From Voacanga thouarsii (taxonomy: Eukaryota > Streptophyta > Magnoliopsida > Gentianales > Apocynaceae): 64,000 nucleotides of DNA. The notes beneath the pieces were generated by a model. The model saw only the letters and a list, made by a program, of their open reading frames with translations. It had not been told where the DNA came from and made no database searches. The position numbers and the translations under genes are program-made. The stretch spans positions 620,001 through 684,000 of the forward strand of contig JANUWF010001824.1 of assembly GCA_026120185.1 (NCBI GenBank). Direction: 5' to 3'. Shown here piece after piece: positions 32,181 through 43,740 of this stretch; position 1 is the first letter of the stretch; each line of letters starts with the position of its first letter.

Positions 32181-33780
32181 GCATGATTAAATTTTTATTT
32201 TTGTTTGGGAAGGCTATATTTCGGCCTTGTATGCTTTAGGGAAGAGTAGGGGTGTTGCCCTAGGAGAGACATGATAGGAATGTCCTAATCTTATTCTTGT
32301 GCCCTACAAAAAAATTCTAAAGGGTTTCATACCCTTTTTGATCTCTAGCTTTCTTTAATTCTTAATCAATTAGGTTGAGTAATTTATCTAAGCCATTTTG
32401 TTTCCAAAAAATTCCAGCAAGGCTCTGTGAGGTTTAGGTTTCGAAAATGGCTATGAATGAGTTATCTTGTGGCCGAAAATGGGAAGGAGTTTTGGGGAGG
32501 TTCCAAAGAGAATTAATCTCCATGGTTGAACCTTCAAAACTCCAACCTAGCTGTGTTCATTTCCTTCATGTTGTAATGTAAAATTTTTCCAGCTTCTTGT
32601 TCAATCCAAGTATCAAAAATTTCAGCCATCTTTTCCTCCCAGATGCAGCCAGAAAAATGGCCATTTTACCTAGCTTGAAGACTGAAAATCCTAGCCAAAA
32701 CCAAGCTGCATAAAATCTGTGCAAACCAGAAAATTTTCTGGGCAACTTTCGCAATATTGGTGAACCTAAACCAAGCTGTTTCTTCCAGTTTTTCACCCAG
32801 CATCTTAGCCACACTTTTCCTCCATAAAGAAGGGTGGAAACCAGTCTTGAAAGACCTCTGAATACCCCTTCAAATCTTCTGCAAGCTGACTGGAAAATGG
32901 CAGTAAAATCTGCCTAGAAAAATTCCAGCAAACTTGCGAAATCTGTTCAGGATTTTTCTAGCCTTGTTTTTTCTTCAACCTTGTCCGAAACCTTCACTAT
33001 TTTTCTGTACAAACTTCCCTTGTACAGCCATGAACTGAGCTTCATCATCTTCCCCAGCATTCTGTTCAAAAACCAGTCCATGGCTACTCCTAAAATATCA
33101 CCATCAATCACTCCAATCAAGCCATTGATTGAAGACCAAAATTCCAGCAAACATATTCAGGAAACTACCATAAATCATCCCTCAAACAACCAGAAATCCC
33201 TTCACCATTATACACCATATTTTCGGCCACCATTAAGCTCCCTTGAACAGCTTTCATCCCAGCAAAAACCCTAGCCACTCAGCCGGCCATTGGAGCTTCC
33301 AAAAGCTCTCCTCTATCAAAGATCTTCTTACCATATTTTGTTTCCAAAATTGATTCTCTAAAATATTCTTTTAGGATTTCAAACAACTAGCTTTCCTTTT
33401 TCCTCTCAAATCAGAAAATTCAACTTCCTAAACCCTCCAAATCAGTTGGCCACTCCTTCCTACACAGAATTTCGGCCAGCCCTCTCCCTATTCTCTCCAA
33501 ACTAAGAGCACCTACTAACCCTCTTGCCTAAGACCACTCCAAACCACTCCAATCTTCTCCAAAAACTCCAGATTACATCTACTGAACCCCTTGAATCCAC
33601 TTCTGCAATTTTTAACATCAAATACCAAAATCAAAATCCATCTTTTGGATCGAAAAACCAGTATTTTCATGAAGGCTCAAGAACACCATCAAGGTAAGCA
33701 TGATCAATCACCTCCATCTTCACTCATCTTCAACTCCTAATGAAAATATGTACATATAAACATACTAATGAACTCTCTTT

Positions 33781-33786
<6 letters not shown>

Positions 33787-33830
<44 letters not shown>
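33787..33830. repeat. (CT)n microsatellite
   Basis: About 21 uninterrupted CT units inside solo LTR G. Confidence 0.95.
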
Positions 33831-33833
<3 letters not shown>

Positions 33834-36121
33834 CCGAATGGTTAGTTCAACCATGGCCATATTTTCTTCTTCTCTCTTGTCGGATCAAGTCTCCTAAGAG
33901 TAAGGATTCCTTTGAATCTACTCCAAGATAGTCATCAATCAAGTAAGCCTCTTCAACCTTCTCTTTAAATTCTAGATTCATGTCTCTAGGATGTTATTGA
34001 AAGGAGATGGATTATGATTAGGGGTCGAGCATGTATTGTTGTGATGGAGTTGAGATTGAAGCATGAATAAATGTGTGTATATGATAGAGATGGGATTGAT
34101 GCATGAGTTGATTGCATTGGTTTAATTTTATGGTTTTTAGGGTTTGTTGTATGTCTTCATGTCGTGAGTGGTATGATTGAATAGACATGTTAGAGATTAT
34201 GCCACCTTTGGTGAATAGGGTTTATGTTCACGTATGATTGTTAAAGCCATGAAAATGTTTATGTTAGTAGAGTTTGGATCATGCCTTGGTAAATTTAGAT
34301 CTATGCCTTTATTCATGATTTGGATGATTTGAAGAATTGGTTTAAAGTGTATGTTCATGATTATAGTTAGCAATAGAAATATGATCATGACCGTGTTGTC
34401 CCTAAGCTAACATTATTTCATTAATAAAATGATTATTGCTATAATTTCTTTTAGCAAATTTCGAAAACCCTAGGAAAATGTGGATTTGGTCTCTTATATA
34501 AAATAATGATATTTTAGTCAAATAAATGATAGCTTTTATTTAAGAAATAAAATATATAGAAAATAATAATAAAGCCTTTTATATAAATATTCATAATAGG
34601 TAAAATACTAATTTTGTAAGTCATATATTCAAAACTACTATTAAAATTTATTTATTATCTTTTAATTAAAACCCATTAAAATTCACTTACAACTAATTTT
34701 AATTACCAATTATTTTCTAACAATTAATTATTAATAGATTATTATTTTACATAATACCGCCTGGGGCCCTTCATCAAATAAACTCTAATTTATTTATAAC
34801 AAGATTTAAACTTTCAACTTATTAGTACTTATTTCCCAAAACCCTAATTATTTTAATATCAAACTAGACTTATCTTTTGAACCATTTATTTATTATCTAG
34901 CCTTAAAGCTTGGGACACTAGGATCATGGTTGTAGCAAGTTAGCTAGAATTATTTGTGGAAGTGAATTTTGGCTTGAGTTTAATTATGGCTCATGTTTAA
35001 CCCAGGCGGGGTTAGGTCAGCTGTTGGAGACCTTTATTTTGAGCAAGGATCAGGTAAGCTCCTGCATAAAACTTGTTTAATGTAAAATTGTTATTATGGC
35101 AAGCCAAATGTGGAGTGCGTGGACACTCACTTCTGTAAAGGCGATAGAGGATGGTCTCCTTACTCATTTCAGTCAAACAAATTATTTGAAAATCAATAAG
35201 CGGTTTTACACAAACCCTAAACTCTTTCTAAAACCAACTTTGTCGCAAACTTTGAAAATCCTTAATTGCCATTTTCAAGTGGAGCTATGTTTTATTCAGT
35301 TTTCTCCTAAGTGGGATAAATTACGTTGAGTACTCAATGGGGATGAACTGCTAGGACTAGTCTTTGATAGGCTAGGATAAGTCTCTCAGTAGGTGGCCAC
35401 CTCTGAGGGGTAAGTCCTTCCCTGATAAGATGTCAGTTCAGTAGGTCGCGCCGGTCTGAGCTAGCAGTTCTCAGTCAAGTGGACTGTGTGTTACCGGAAT
35501 GGACAACCGGTTTTGTTTGGGTGTAAAGATGGAAGAGTATCTCACCTGGTAGGCCGATCACCTACTTTTTGTCAGTCTACATAAAGTGTGGCATTTTGAC
35601 CGTTGTATGGTTATGGGGCCCAACGTGTGGTAACCCATGACCACTCTTTTGAGTGGTTGATTTATTTGTATATGTATGGTTGGAAAAGCTAAAACTCTAC
35701 TCTTGGTTTTGACTAATGTTTATTGCTTGCCAGTAATTTTCTTATGAAATTCTTACACCTTGCATTCATGGACTGTTTCACTGAACACCCAAAGAACACA
35801 CGAACTTACTGAGATTTTTATCTCATCACCCTTTTTACCATGATTTTAGGTCGATCCTGCTGTGGGGATGAGTAGCTAGTGTTGTCTGCCTTGGAAGAGA
35901 TTTTGTTATCTATTTTTATGTAATGCTTTGGGGAGTTGAGAGTGAATAATTTTTATTCTGAATTTGTTTTGAATTCTTGGATTGTAATAAGCTTTAAGTT
36001 TAAAGTATTATTTTTATTCTATTCTTTTGATTGTGTAACCTAGTTATAAAGACCTCTTGTCCTTTGGATAGGGTGACATCCCCGGCCCTGTTAGGCCTAG
36101 GTAGCGGGGTGTTACACTTAG

Positions 36122-37134
36122 GGCTAATAAAGATGCATAAAAAACAATTCCTTAGAAAATACTCCTATTTTTTAGGTGATATTAAAGCATGAAAGCAATC
36201 AATATCCCTATGCTCTAGGTGACATTAATCAACCTTTAATTACTCAAGTTCAATTCTTAACCTCATTTCCTAAGTTAGCTAAGAAAACAAATATTGAATT
36301 AATTAAATTAAATCCTCTTTTCATTTTCTTTCCCAAGTTAATTAGAAGGAAGAGACAGTCAATCAATTCACCAAATAAATCAAGTAACCAACTACTAAAA
36401 ATAATAATCAATTGATTATATAGCTACAATCAATACAAAATTATGAATCCAAAGTTGTCTTCTAAATGAACTCAAATTACCAATAAATTACAAAGAAGAG
36501 AAAAAGAAACTACTCATAGATAAGTAAGCTTTTTTCTTCTTCCTTAAAATCTTCTTGATCAATCTCATTTCCTTCTTGAAAGGTCTCCTTGATCCTCCTA
36601 AATCTTGGTGCTTAATTAAACACTATAAGAGTTTTCTGTAAGTTTGCAAGTCCAAAAGGTGAAAACTAGTTTAGGGGTTATTATTATCTTGTATTTATAG
36701 GAGTTTTAATTGCCAAAAAGAGTATCTAAGAGGCCTAATTTATTCCTAAATTAGTTCTCAAAAGATTTGCATCGTAACTTCCAAATTGTAATACAAAAAG
36801 GATTCTCTGCTGCCACTGTATAGTACCAAGCCAGTGCTAATTGGAGTAGGTGAGCTGGCACTGGGTCACCCCTGTTCTAACTCCAAAATTGCTCTGTTCT
36901 GCCCTATTTTTCCAAAACTGAGCCAGAGCCAGTTTAGTCTCCTTGGGTAGGTACTGGGTTGGAATCATACGATAAATCGCCAAATTCTTCAATTTTTGCA
37001 TAAAATCAAAGAAAAACCTTTCTACAGGAAAAAAAATCAAATTGTAAGGGAATTGACTAGCTATTGCATAAAAAACATCACAATTATCTCTTCAAATAGC
37101 TAAGAAAATATAGGTACTTATAGGCCTTATTGCA
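36122..37134 (-). repeat. 3' LTR of element D, proximal part
   Basis: On the minus strand it starts TGCAATAAGGCCTATAAG just after the polypurine tract. It aligns with 46581-47590 and, at its left end, with 40580-40611. The string TTAGAAAATACTCCTATTTT (36154-36173) is the intact version of the site where copia L inserted in the other LTR. A GC-rich U3 patch lies at 36815-36960. Confidence 0.85.
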
Positions 37135-38744
37135 TTCTCCCACACTTAAGCCTTTGTTTGTCATTAAGCAAATAAGAATTAAATACATGAAATAAATAGC
37201 TTATTAACAAGAAGATGTTAGTGCACATGACTCATATAGTAAAGATATTATCTTTATTTCAACTTAAGAATTCAGCCCAACACTTATTCAATCAAGCTAA
37301 TTTCATGCAAACTCATGTATTAAGATAGATATCACGAAGGTCATTAAAGTTGAGTTAAACAAGTTCATGCTCATCCAATGTGTTCCTTAAGTTAATACTG
37401 CAAATAATGTGAATTATATAAGTTAGAAATAATCAATCAACTCAAGTTCTACAATTTCCCAACTGCTACAACCTGAGTAGCAAACTAGGGACATTCTCAC
37501 CATTTTTTCTTAGGAATTTATAGTATCAAGTGAATGGATTTCTCTTTAATCACCGTATTGGCCCCCATTATTTGTTCACTCCCTTTTTTAACTCACACTC
37601 TTATTTTCTGACATATCACTTTTTCATCATATGTTCAACTATTTTCTCTCTTTTTTTCATCTTGCATTCATTTTTCAACTTTGTATTTTTTTTTTTCTTC
37701 TTTTCACTCGTTGTTTATTGCCAAAGGACATGCGATTTGCATTTCCAGACCTTTTTCCTCCTCCTTTTTTCTAGAATGGGTACATACATCCTTTCCGACT
37801 CTCTTTTTTTCCAACTCTCATTCTCACCTCTCACCCTATTTACTTAAACTTGTAAATATGACTAGTTTAGAAAACCATAGAATCAAAATTCCAAACTTAT
37901 ATTTCATCAAAGTTAACATCAGTTCTCAAGAAATAAAATGTCACAACGTCTAATAAAATATAAACAAGGTTAATCCAAATTCTCAAGACCTAGCGTATAT
38001 CATACTTAATATACAGTTTTACACAGAATCAAGCTCAACTAAATAAATTTTAAACCAAATTCTTATGCCAAAAGAAAAATAATTGCAATACTATAATAGT
38101 AAAAAATTGCAATTTCACTCCAAAAAAATTTTAAAATTTCAATTTTTTTTTCTCAAATTAGCTCAAAATTTCAAAAAACACCAAAGATATTGATAAAAAC
38201 TTGGATAAAGAATATCACTAAACCACTCCCCCACACCTAGACTGTACAATGTCCTCATTGGCAAAAAATTAACATAATAAAACATCTCAAAAAGGACCAA
38301 AAATGATAAAGAGGAAAAAAATTAAGCAATACTCCCCAAGTGCAATAAGCTCCCTAAAGATGTTGAAACTTGAAGAAGTGTATCCAAGAATAATTTATTC
38401 CTACCTACAAAATAAAACATACATAAAAAAGCACACAAAAAAAAAAAGCAAAATAAAGCACACCAAAAAGAAAACACACTAAAGCAAAATACTAACAAAA
38501 ATCCTAAGAAAGATAATAAAGACACAATTCACTCCCCCACACTTAAGCTGGAAAATACTTTCCTTGTTGGGGGGACGGGGGTGCAAAAAGACTAGAAAAA
38601 CCAAATTAAACAAGATAAGACAAGATAATGACATAAAGACCTAAATAAACCGAAAACAAAATAACGCCAAACAAGACAATGATAATAACGTAAAGACCTA
38701 TAGCATAACAAAACAAATATGAGCAAAGACAACAACACTTTCTA
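37135..38744 (-). other. element D 3' non-coding region with repeated polypurine motifs
   Basis: Terminal tract at 37135-37150 (minus AAGTGTGGGAGAATG). Two further TAAGTGTGGGGGAG-like copies lie at 38532-38551 and 38226-38244 (minus strand), about 300 bp apart as in element A. A pyrimidine-rich plus strand (37580-37850) corresponds to A's AG-rich patch. The long plus-strand frames here are low-complexity artefacts. Confidence 0.6.
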
Positions 38745-39300
38745 TTCATCATGCTTCCTCATCAAACCCCTGTAAAAGAAATTAACATTGAATGCATAAA
38801 AGAGACATAATGAAGTTTGAAAGGAGGGAGGTTTTTGAATAGGATAAGGTACATGGAAAGTGATATGCTTATTGACAATTGCATGAACTACATTCCCTTG
38901 CATCTTTTTAGATATACAAATTCATTTCCTAACACATGGATGCAAATAATATCTAAAAAGTGCACCAATATTAAAATCACCAATCATCCCTACTAAAGAA
39001 TTATCACAATTAAAATTTCCCTTTAAACCTAATAGTATAGCACTCAAAGATAGGATCAATAAATCCTTCCTTTGCAAGGTATGGTCTACCAAAACTAAGT
39101 TACCTCTATTTAAATGGGATGAAGGGTAAAATTCTCCAACATCCTTCAAGAAATTCTATAATGTAGCATTGAAAAATTCAACTCTTTAAGGCATGTTAAA
39201 CTCAACACATCGTCAATTGCATCATTAGGCTCCAAAAAACAAGAGATGCCTACAAAATCATGTGAAAAAGAGAAATTGGAAGTATTAGCATTTAGAATAG
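38745..39300 (-). pseudogene. unrecognised ORF of the A/D family, copy in element D
   Basis: Minus-strand reading shows, in the same order as element A, a CLKEL-containing segment (39215-39180), LKDVGEFYPSSH, GNLVLVDHTLQRKDLL, LKGNFNCDNSLVGMIGDFN, and further on NFFYRGLMRKHDE ending near 38747. It has at least one frameshift near 39160 and a stop after CVRK. Where A carries an extra T after the NCDKSF block, D reads through, which shows the two parts belong to one protein. The coding sequence is conserved relative to surrounding non-coding DNA. Function unknown. Confidence 0.55.
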
Positions 39301-40016
39301 AACATAAGTTTCTCCTATCACAGTTTTAAATTGTTCCTTATGGCCACTCTCATCCTTTTAAGGTTTTTTTTTTTTTTAAATACATAGGCCTTATCACTTA
39401 AGGGACAGAATTGTTCTCCAATTTTCTCCAAGAATTGATCAAAAAATATCATTGCATATTTTTTGAGAAGAACCAGCATCGCCTCATCTAATGCTTCCGA
39501 CGCCGACTCTTTATTGTAAAAGATCCTTATTTTTTGTGCGAAATTTGATCTATTTGATGCAATTTTTCCTTGAATCTCTTAAATGATCTTAGTTATTTGT
39601 GTTCTTTGATGGCTCAATTAATGGGAAACTTCCTCATAGCACTTTACAGATGAATTTATGTTGGCAACAAAAGAATTCACAAATGTTTCAAGTGACGTCT
39701 CCCTCAAAACATTATTATGAGCATGTGTGCTCGTCAATCTATCATTATTGTAGCTCCTATGACTTTGTGCCCAATGTCACATACTTCTCCAAGAATGATT
39801 ATCCATGATGAAATCAACCTCATACTCAAACAAAAACAAAAAGTAAATCAAAAAGAAAAATAAAAATAGAAAAAATTAAAAAAAAAACAAAGCATATAAT
39901 AATACAAAGACCTAAATATTAACAAAGTACTTAAAAACAAAAGTTAGTAATACTTAAAAATAGAAAAAAAAAGGGGAAAATCAATAATATTTGATCATTT
40001 TCGATAGTACCCATTC
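39301..40016 (-). other. element D leader and degraded upstream coding region
   Basis: The minus strand resembles element A 5270-5860: CTAACTTTTG, TACTTTGT, ATGGATAATCATTC and GAGACGTCACTTGAA (39701-39687) are shared. No intact ORF is present. Confidence 0.5.
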
Positions 40017-40035
40017 CCAGTAACGACGCCAAAAA
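40017..40035 (-). other. primer-binding site of element D
   Basis: Minus strand TTTTTGGCGTCGTTACTGG, next to the LTR end GCATCA; an Athila-type site with a few changes. Confidence 0.85.
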
Positions 40036-40037
40036 CT

Positions 40038-40611
40038 TGATGCATGGTTTTGAAAGTGAGAAATATTACCAAAAAATTACACAATTAATCCAATTTTAAT
40101 TAAAATACTAAAACTTAACCACATATATGGGTGAGTGTACCCATTATATAGCATAGCGAATAGTAAATATCAAATCCACAGGAACTTAGGCGATAGAGTG
40201 CCTATCATGGGCACTAGCGCATACCCATGGGTGATCATTGCCACCTGCACCTCACATCTCGGCACAGTAGAACGTGTAACCCGCCTGCTCTTCTATTCAA
40301 CTACATTTGTTCCTCAAATCCATAGACTATAGACAGTGTGCAGTGAAGGTGCTTGTAAATTACTAAGGATACTTAAGGAGTAGGAATAAGGAGAAAAGAC
40401 ATGTAAGTAGATAGAAATCTTTAAAGACATGACAATGATTGATTAGCAATTATCATAATTAATTATCTTCTTGGCATCATGAAGGAATAAAATAGATTCC
40501 ATTCTTTCCCAAGTCATGGATTTACTATCTTTCTAGCCAATTTAGTAAATTTCCCAAAATCTCACTAAAACAACCAAAAAGATGCTTAAAGAACAATTCC
40601 TTAGAAAATAC
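40038..40611 (-). repeat. 5' LTR of element D, primer-site half
   Basis: It runs from TGATGCATGG (the LTR end in reverse) to the AATAC duplication of copia L. It aligns with LTR-A1 reversed, except for 40192-40372, which has no counterpart there. Confidence 0.85.
40192..40372. other. non-homologous replacement segment inside the LTR of element D
   Basis: The flanks GGAACTTAGGC (left) and AAGGAGTAGGAATAAGG (right) match reversed LTR-A1, but about 115 bp of LTR between them are replaced by about 180 bp of different, GC-richer DNA. A 43-codon plus-strand frame in it reads well (GTSAYPWVIIATCTSHLGTV) but has no recognised family. It is probably DNA captured during break repair; origin unknown (organellar or cellular). 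Confidence 0.5.
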
Positions 40612-42057
40612 TGTTAGGATTCGTGGACTCCTAAATGCGGAAAACATCTACGAATCCCTCACGAGGACCCAAGTAAATGATTAAGAAGATCTAAGCTTTA
40701 AGAATTACCTCTTGTTGCTGTAATCGAAATCCTTCGATTCTGGTCGCGCTGTTGTACGTTCAACCCGAACAATCACCAGACGCTGCAGTATGCGAATGTC
40801 CTCTATCGGATACACACCGCGAACTCACTCGATACTCGGGGAGTGCTAGCGCCTAGGGTTTGGGAGGTTTTTTTCTGGTAGAGAATGGCACGAATGTTCT
40901 CAACCGAAAAATTGGACTATTGAAAAGACGGCTAGGGTTTTCTTAAAAACCCTCGAACCTCTTAGAGTCCAACCCTAATAATATCTTATCATATTCTAAT
41001 TTAAATTCAAATTAAATTAGAACTGATATGATAAGATTCTGCCATTATCTCGGTAATTTAACTAATTATTTTACCGAGTCAGATTCTTATAATCTGAATA
41101 TCATCCAGATTCATCGAACCTGGTCACCAGAAAAATAACCTAACAAGCTCGCTTATTGTGTGACCCTATAGGTTCATTTAACATCGGCGAGTGTGCCTAA
41201 ATCATATTTAAATGGCCCACAAGTTATAAGCGGTTTCTAGCAAAACATTATAACTATCCAGGTTAAATGAAGATCGGTGATCTCTTTGAACCAAACCATA
41301 ATTTTATATTTAGTCCTTTTGTCACACGATATCCAGATTAAGCATAAGGCACGGAGCATGTCATCCTTATTAAGCTTAATCAATTATTTCTTGATTTCAT
41401 AGTAGATCTGTTCAAACAAATGATATCAATATCTTAGATTGATATATTTGAGCACGGCCATGCATTTTTAACGATCTAACTTATCAAGGGGCCCATGGAT
41501 ATCTCTCCCATAATCGAGAGGGACAAATTCCTTCACAATCAATCATATTCCTCTCCTTGATTTATTCTATGTCCAACGAGTAGTCTAATTTATTATCACG
41601 GTTAAAGACAACTTTAGACAATGTCAAAATATAGAATTTATCAAGTAAGAAACTATGATGAATTTAGGTCGAAGGACTTTCAATATTATTATGGCTAGAA
41701 AGTACTTATGACATATTCCATGAAGTACTCTCACAGATGGGTCATGTCCAATACAATGTTCTCTAACATTTATTTATGTCTTGACTCGATATCACAAATA
41801 TCCATGGCCGGTAAAACATAGCCATCAAGTCACAAACATACTAATCTTAATTTATTATTATTCCAATAATAATAATCGATCGAGAGACAGTTTTAGAATA
41901 GTCATTGTATTCATTGTAGGGTTTTACTATCAAGTCACGTACTTGATGACCAACAAAACAAAACTCACTATTCATGGAAAGGAAAGCCTCATATTATTAT
42001 ATAAAACATAATGACAATTGTATAAGTACAGATTGACTCTAGGGCATATCCCCAACA
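40612..42057 (-). repeat. 3' LTR of copia L
   Basis: 1446 bp, starting on the minus strand TGTTGGGGATATGCCC and ending ACGAATCCTAACA. A leader-like segment with CAACAAGAGGTAATTC lies near the end. Confidence 0.93.
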
Positions 42058-43740
42058 GTCTCCCACTTGCACTAAGACCAATTTGGCATAAGCCGTAATC
42101 CCATTGTTACGGTATGACTATCATGTTTAGACGATGGGAGAGGCTTTGTCGATGGATCTGCAACATTGTCATCGGTTGGCACCTTGCATACATTGACATC
42201 TCCTCTATCAACAATTTCTCGAATGAGATGAAAACGTCAAAGTATATGTTTGGATCGCTGATGTGATCTTGGTTCCTTAGCTTGTGCAATGGCTCCATTG
42301 TTGTCACAATAGAGATCCACTGGGTTCACAATACTAGGAACTACATCTAGTTACGTAATGAACATTTTAATCCAAATCGCTTCTTTAGCTGCAGCTGAGG
42401 CGACTACATACTCGACTTACGTAGTAGAATCGGCTACGGTGTCTTGCTTTGAACTTTTCTAGCTTACGACACCTCCATTCAAACAAAATAGAAAACTCGA
42501 TTACGATCTATAATCATCTATGTCGGATCGAAAACTAGCATCGGTGTAACCATTTACAACTAGCTCGCCTTCTTGTCCTCCATAAACTAAGAACATATCT
42601 TTAATTCTTCTTAAGTACTTTAGTATGTTCTTGATAGCAGTCCAGATGTGCCTCTCTAGGATTTGATCGGAACTCGCTTGTCATGCTCAATGCATATGAT
42701 ACATCGGGTCGAGTACATAACATGGCATACATGATAGACCCTATAGCGGAAGCGTATGGTATCTTGTTCATGCGCTCTTCTTCATCCTTCGTAGAAGGAC
42801 TTTGAGTTTTGCTTGAGCTTAATGCCATGTGACATTGGCAAGAACCCTCTCTTAGAGTCTTGCATACTTGAACCTTTTCGATACCTTGTCAATGTATGCA
42901 CTTTGACTTAGTCGAATTAGCTTTCTAGATCTATCTCTATAGATCCTTATACCTAGAATATAGGCAGCTTCACCTAAGTCTTTCATTGAGAAACAATTTC
43001 CCAACCATGTCTTTACACTTTGTAGAGTTGGGATGTCGTTTCCAATGAGTAAGATATCATCAACATAAAGTACCAAAAAGACTATTGCATTCCCACTTGT
43101 TTTCTTATAGACACAAGGCTCATCTTCATTTTTGATAAAGTTAAATTCTTTAATTGCTTCATCAAAACGAAGATTCCAGCTTCGAGATGCTTGCTTCAAT
43201 CCATAAATGGATCTTTGAAGCTTGCACACTTTATTAGAATTCAAAGGATCATCAAAACCCTCGAGGTTGTGTCATGTACACATCTTCGAGTAAGTTTCCA
43301 TTAAGAAACGCGGTTTTGACATCCATTTGCCAAATTTCATAGTCATAATATGCTTGCTATGGCAAGAAGAATTCGATAGATTTAAGCATTACAAGCTGGT
43401 GAAAAGGTTTCATCATAGTCTATACTATGAGTTTGTCTATAACCTTTTGCTACCAGTCGTGCTTTGTAAGTATGCACATTTCCCTCCATGTCTGTTTTCT
43501 TTTTGAAAACCCACTTACACCCAATGGTTTTTGAACCTTTAGGTGGGTTAACCAAAGACCAAACTTGGTTATCGTACATGGATTGCATCTCAGACTTCAT
43601 AGCCTCTAACCATTTTCTAGAGTCAGAACTCTTAATGGCTTCTTGATAGGAAGTGGGCTCATCATTGACCATAAGCTCCACATTGTGATCGTCAGTGATG
43701 AGAAATCCATATCTCTCAGGTTATTGACGAACCCTATCAG
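42058..43740 (-). pseudogene. copia L reverse transcriptase-RNase H
   Basis: RT begins with EAIKSSDSRKWLEAMKSEM (43640-43580) and contains IGCKWVFKKK, YKARLVAKGYRQ, VCKLQRSIYGLKQ and the catalytic FLVLYVDDILLIGND (about 43065-43020). RNase H has YASAIGSIMYAMLCTRPDVS, a decayed ADST-VEYV-like motif near 42420 and DNNGAIAQAKEP near 42290. A purine-rich tract (GCAAGTGGGAGAC) separates the coding end from the LTR. Frame breaks lie near 43380, 43250, 42850 and 42600, and stops in RNase H. Confidence 0.92.

Larger units (their letters stand above)
31859..36116 (+). mobile_element. solo LTR G (4.26 kb), gypsy type
   Basis: It begins TGTGAAACCCCAATTG and ends GGGGTGTTACA. A perfect 5-bp duplication CTTAG lies at 31854-31858 and 36117-36121. 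No internal retrotransposon genes are present, so it is a single LTR left by recombination between the two LTRs. The length and end sequences suit a chromovirus (Tekay-like) LTR. A conserved GTCTTTATAACTAGG-type string lies about 75 bp from the right end, as in the other three long LTRs of this window. It carries a CT microsatellite and a tRNA-like SINE head. Confidence 0.88.

Noticed and set aside
33740..33931. Frame with (SL)n repeat
   Set aside because: Direct translation of the CT microsatellite in solo LTR G.
37530..37953. Phenylalanine-rich frames that look like membrane proteins
   Set aside because: Low-complexity T/C-rich 3' region of element D; the matching region of element A is AG-rich non-coding DNA.
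41781..42011. 76-codon plus-strand ORF
   Set aside because: Lies wholly inside the 3' LTR of copia L, and partly repeats in the truncated 5' LTR; antisense noise.
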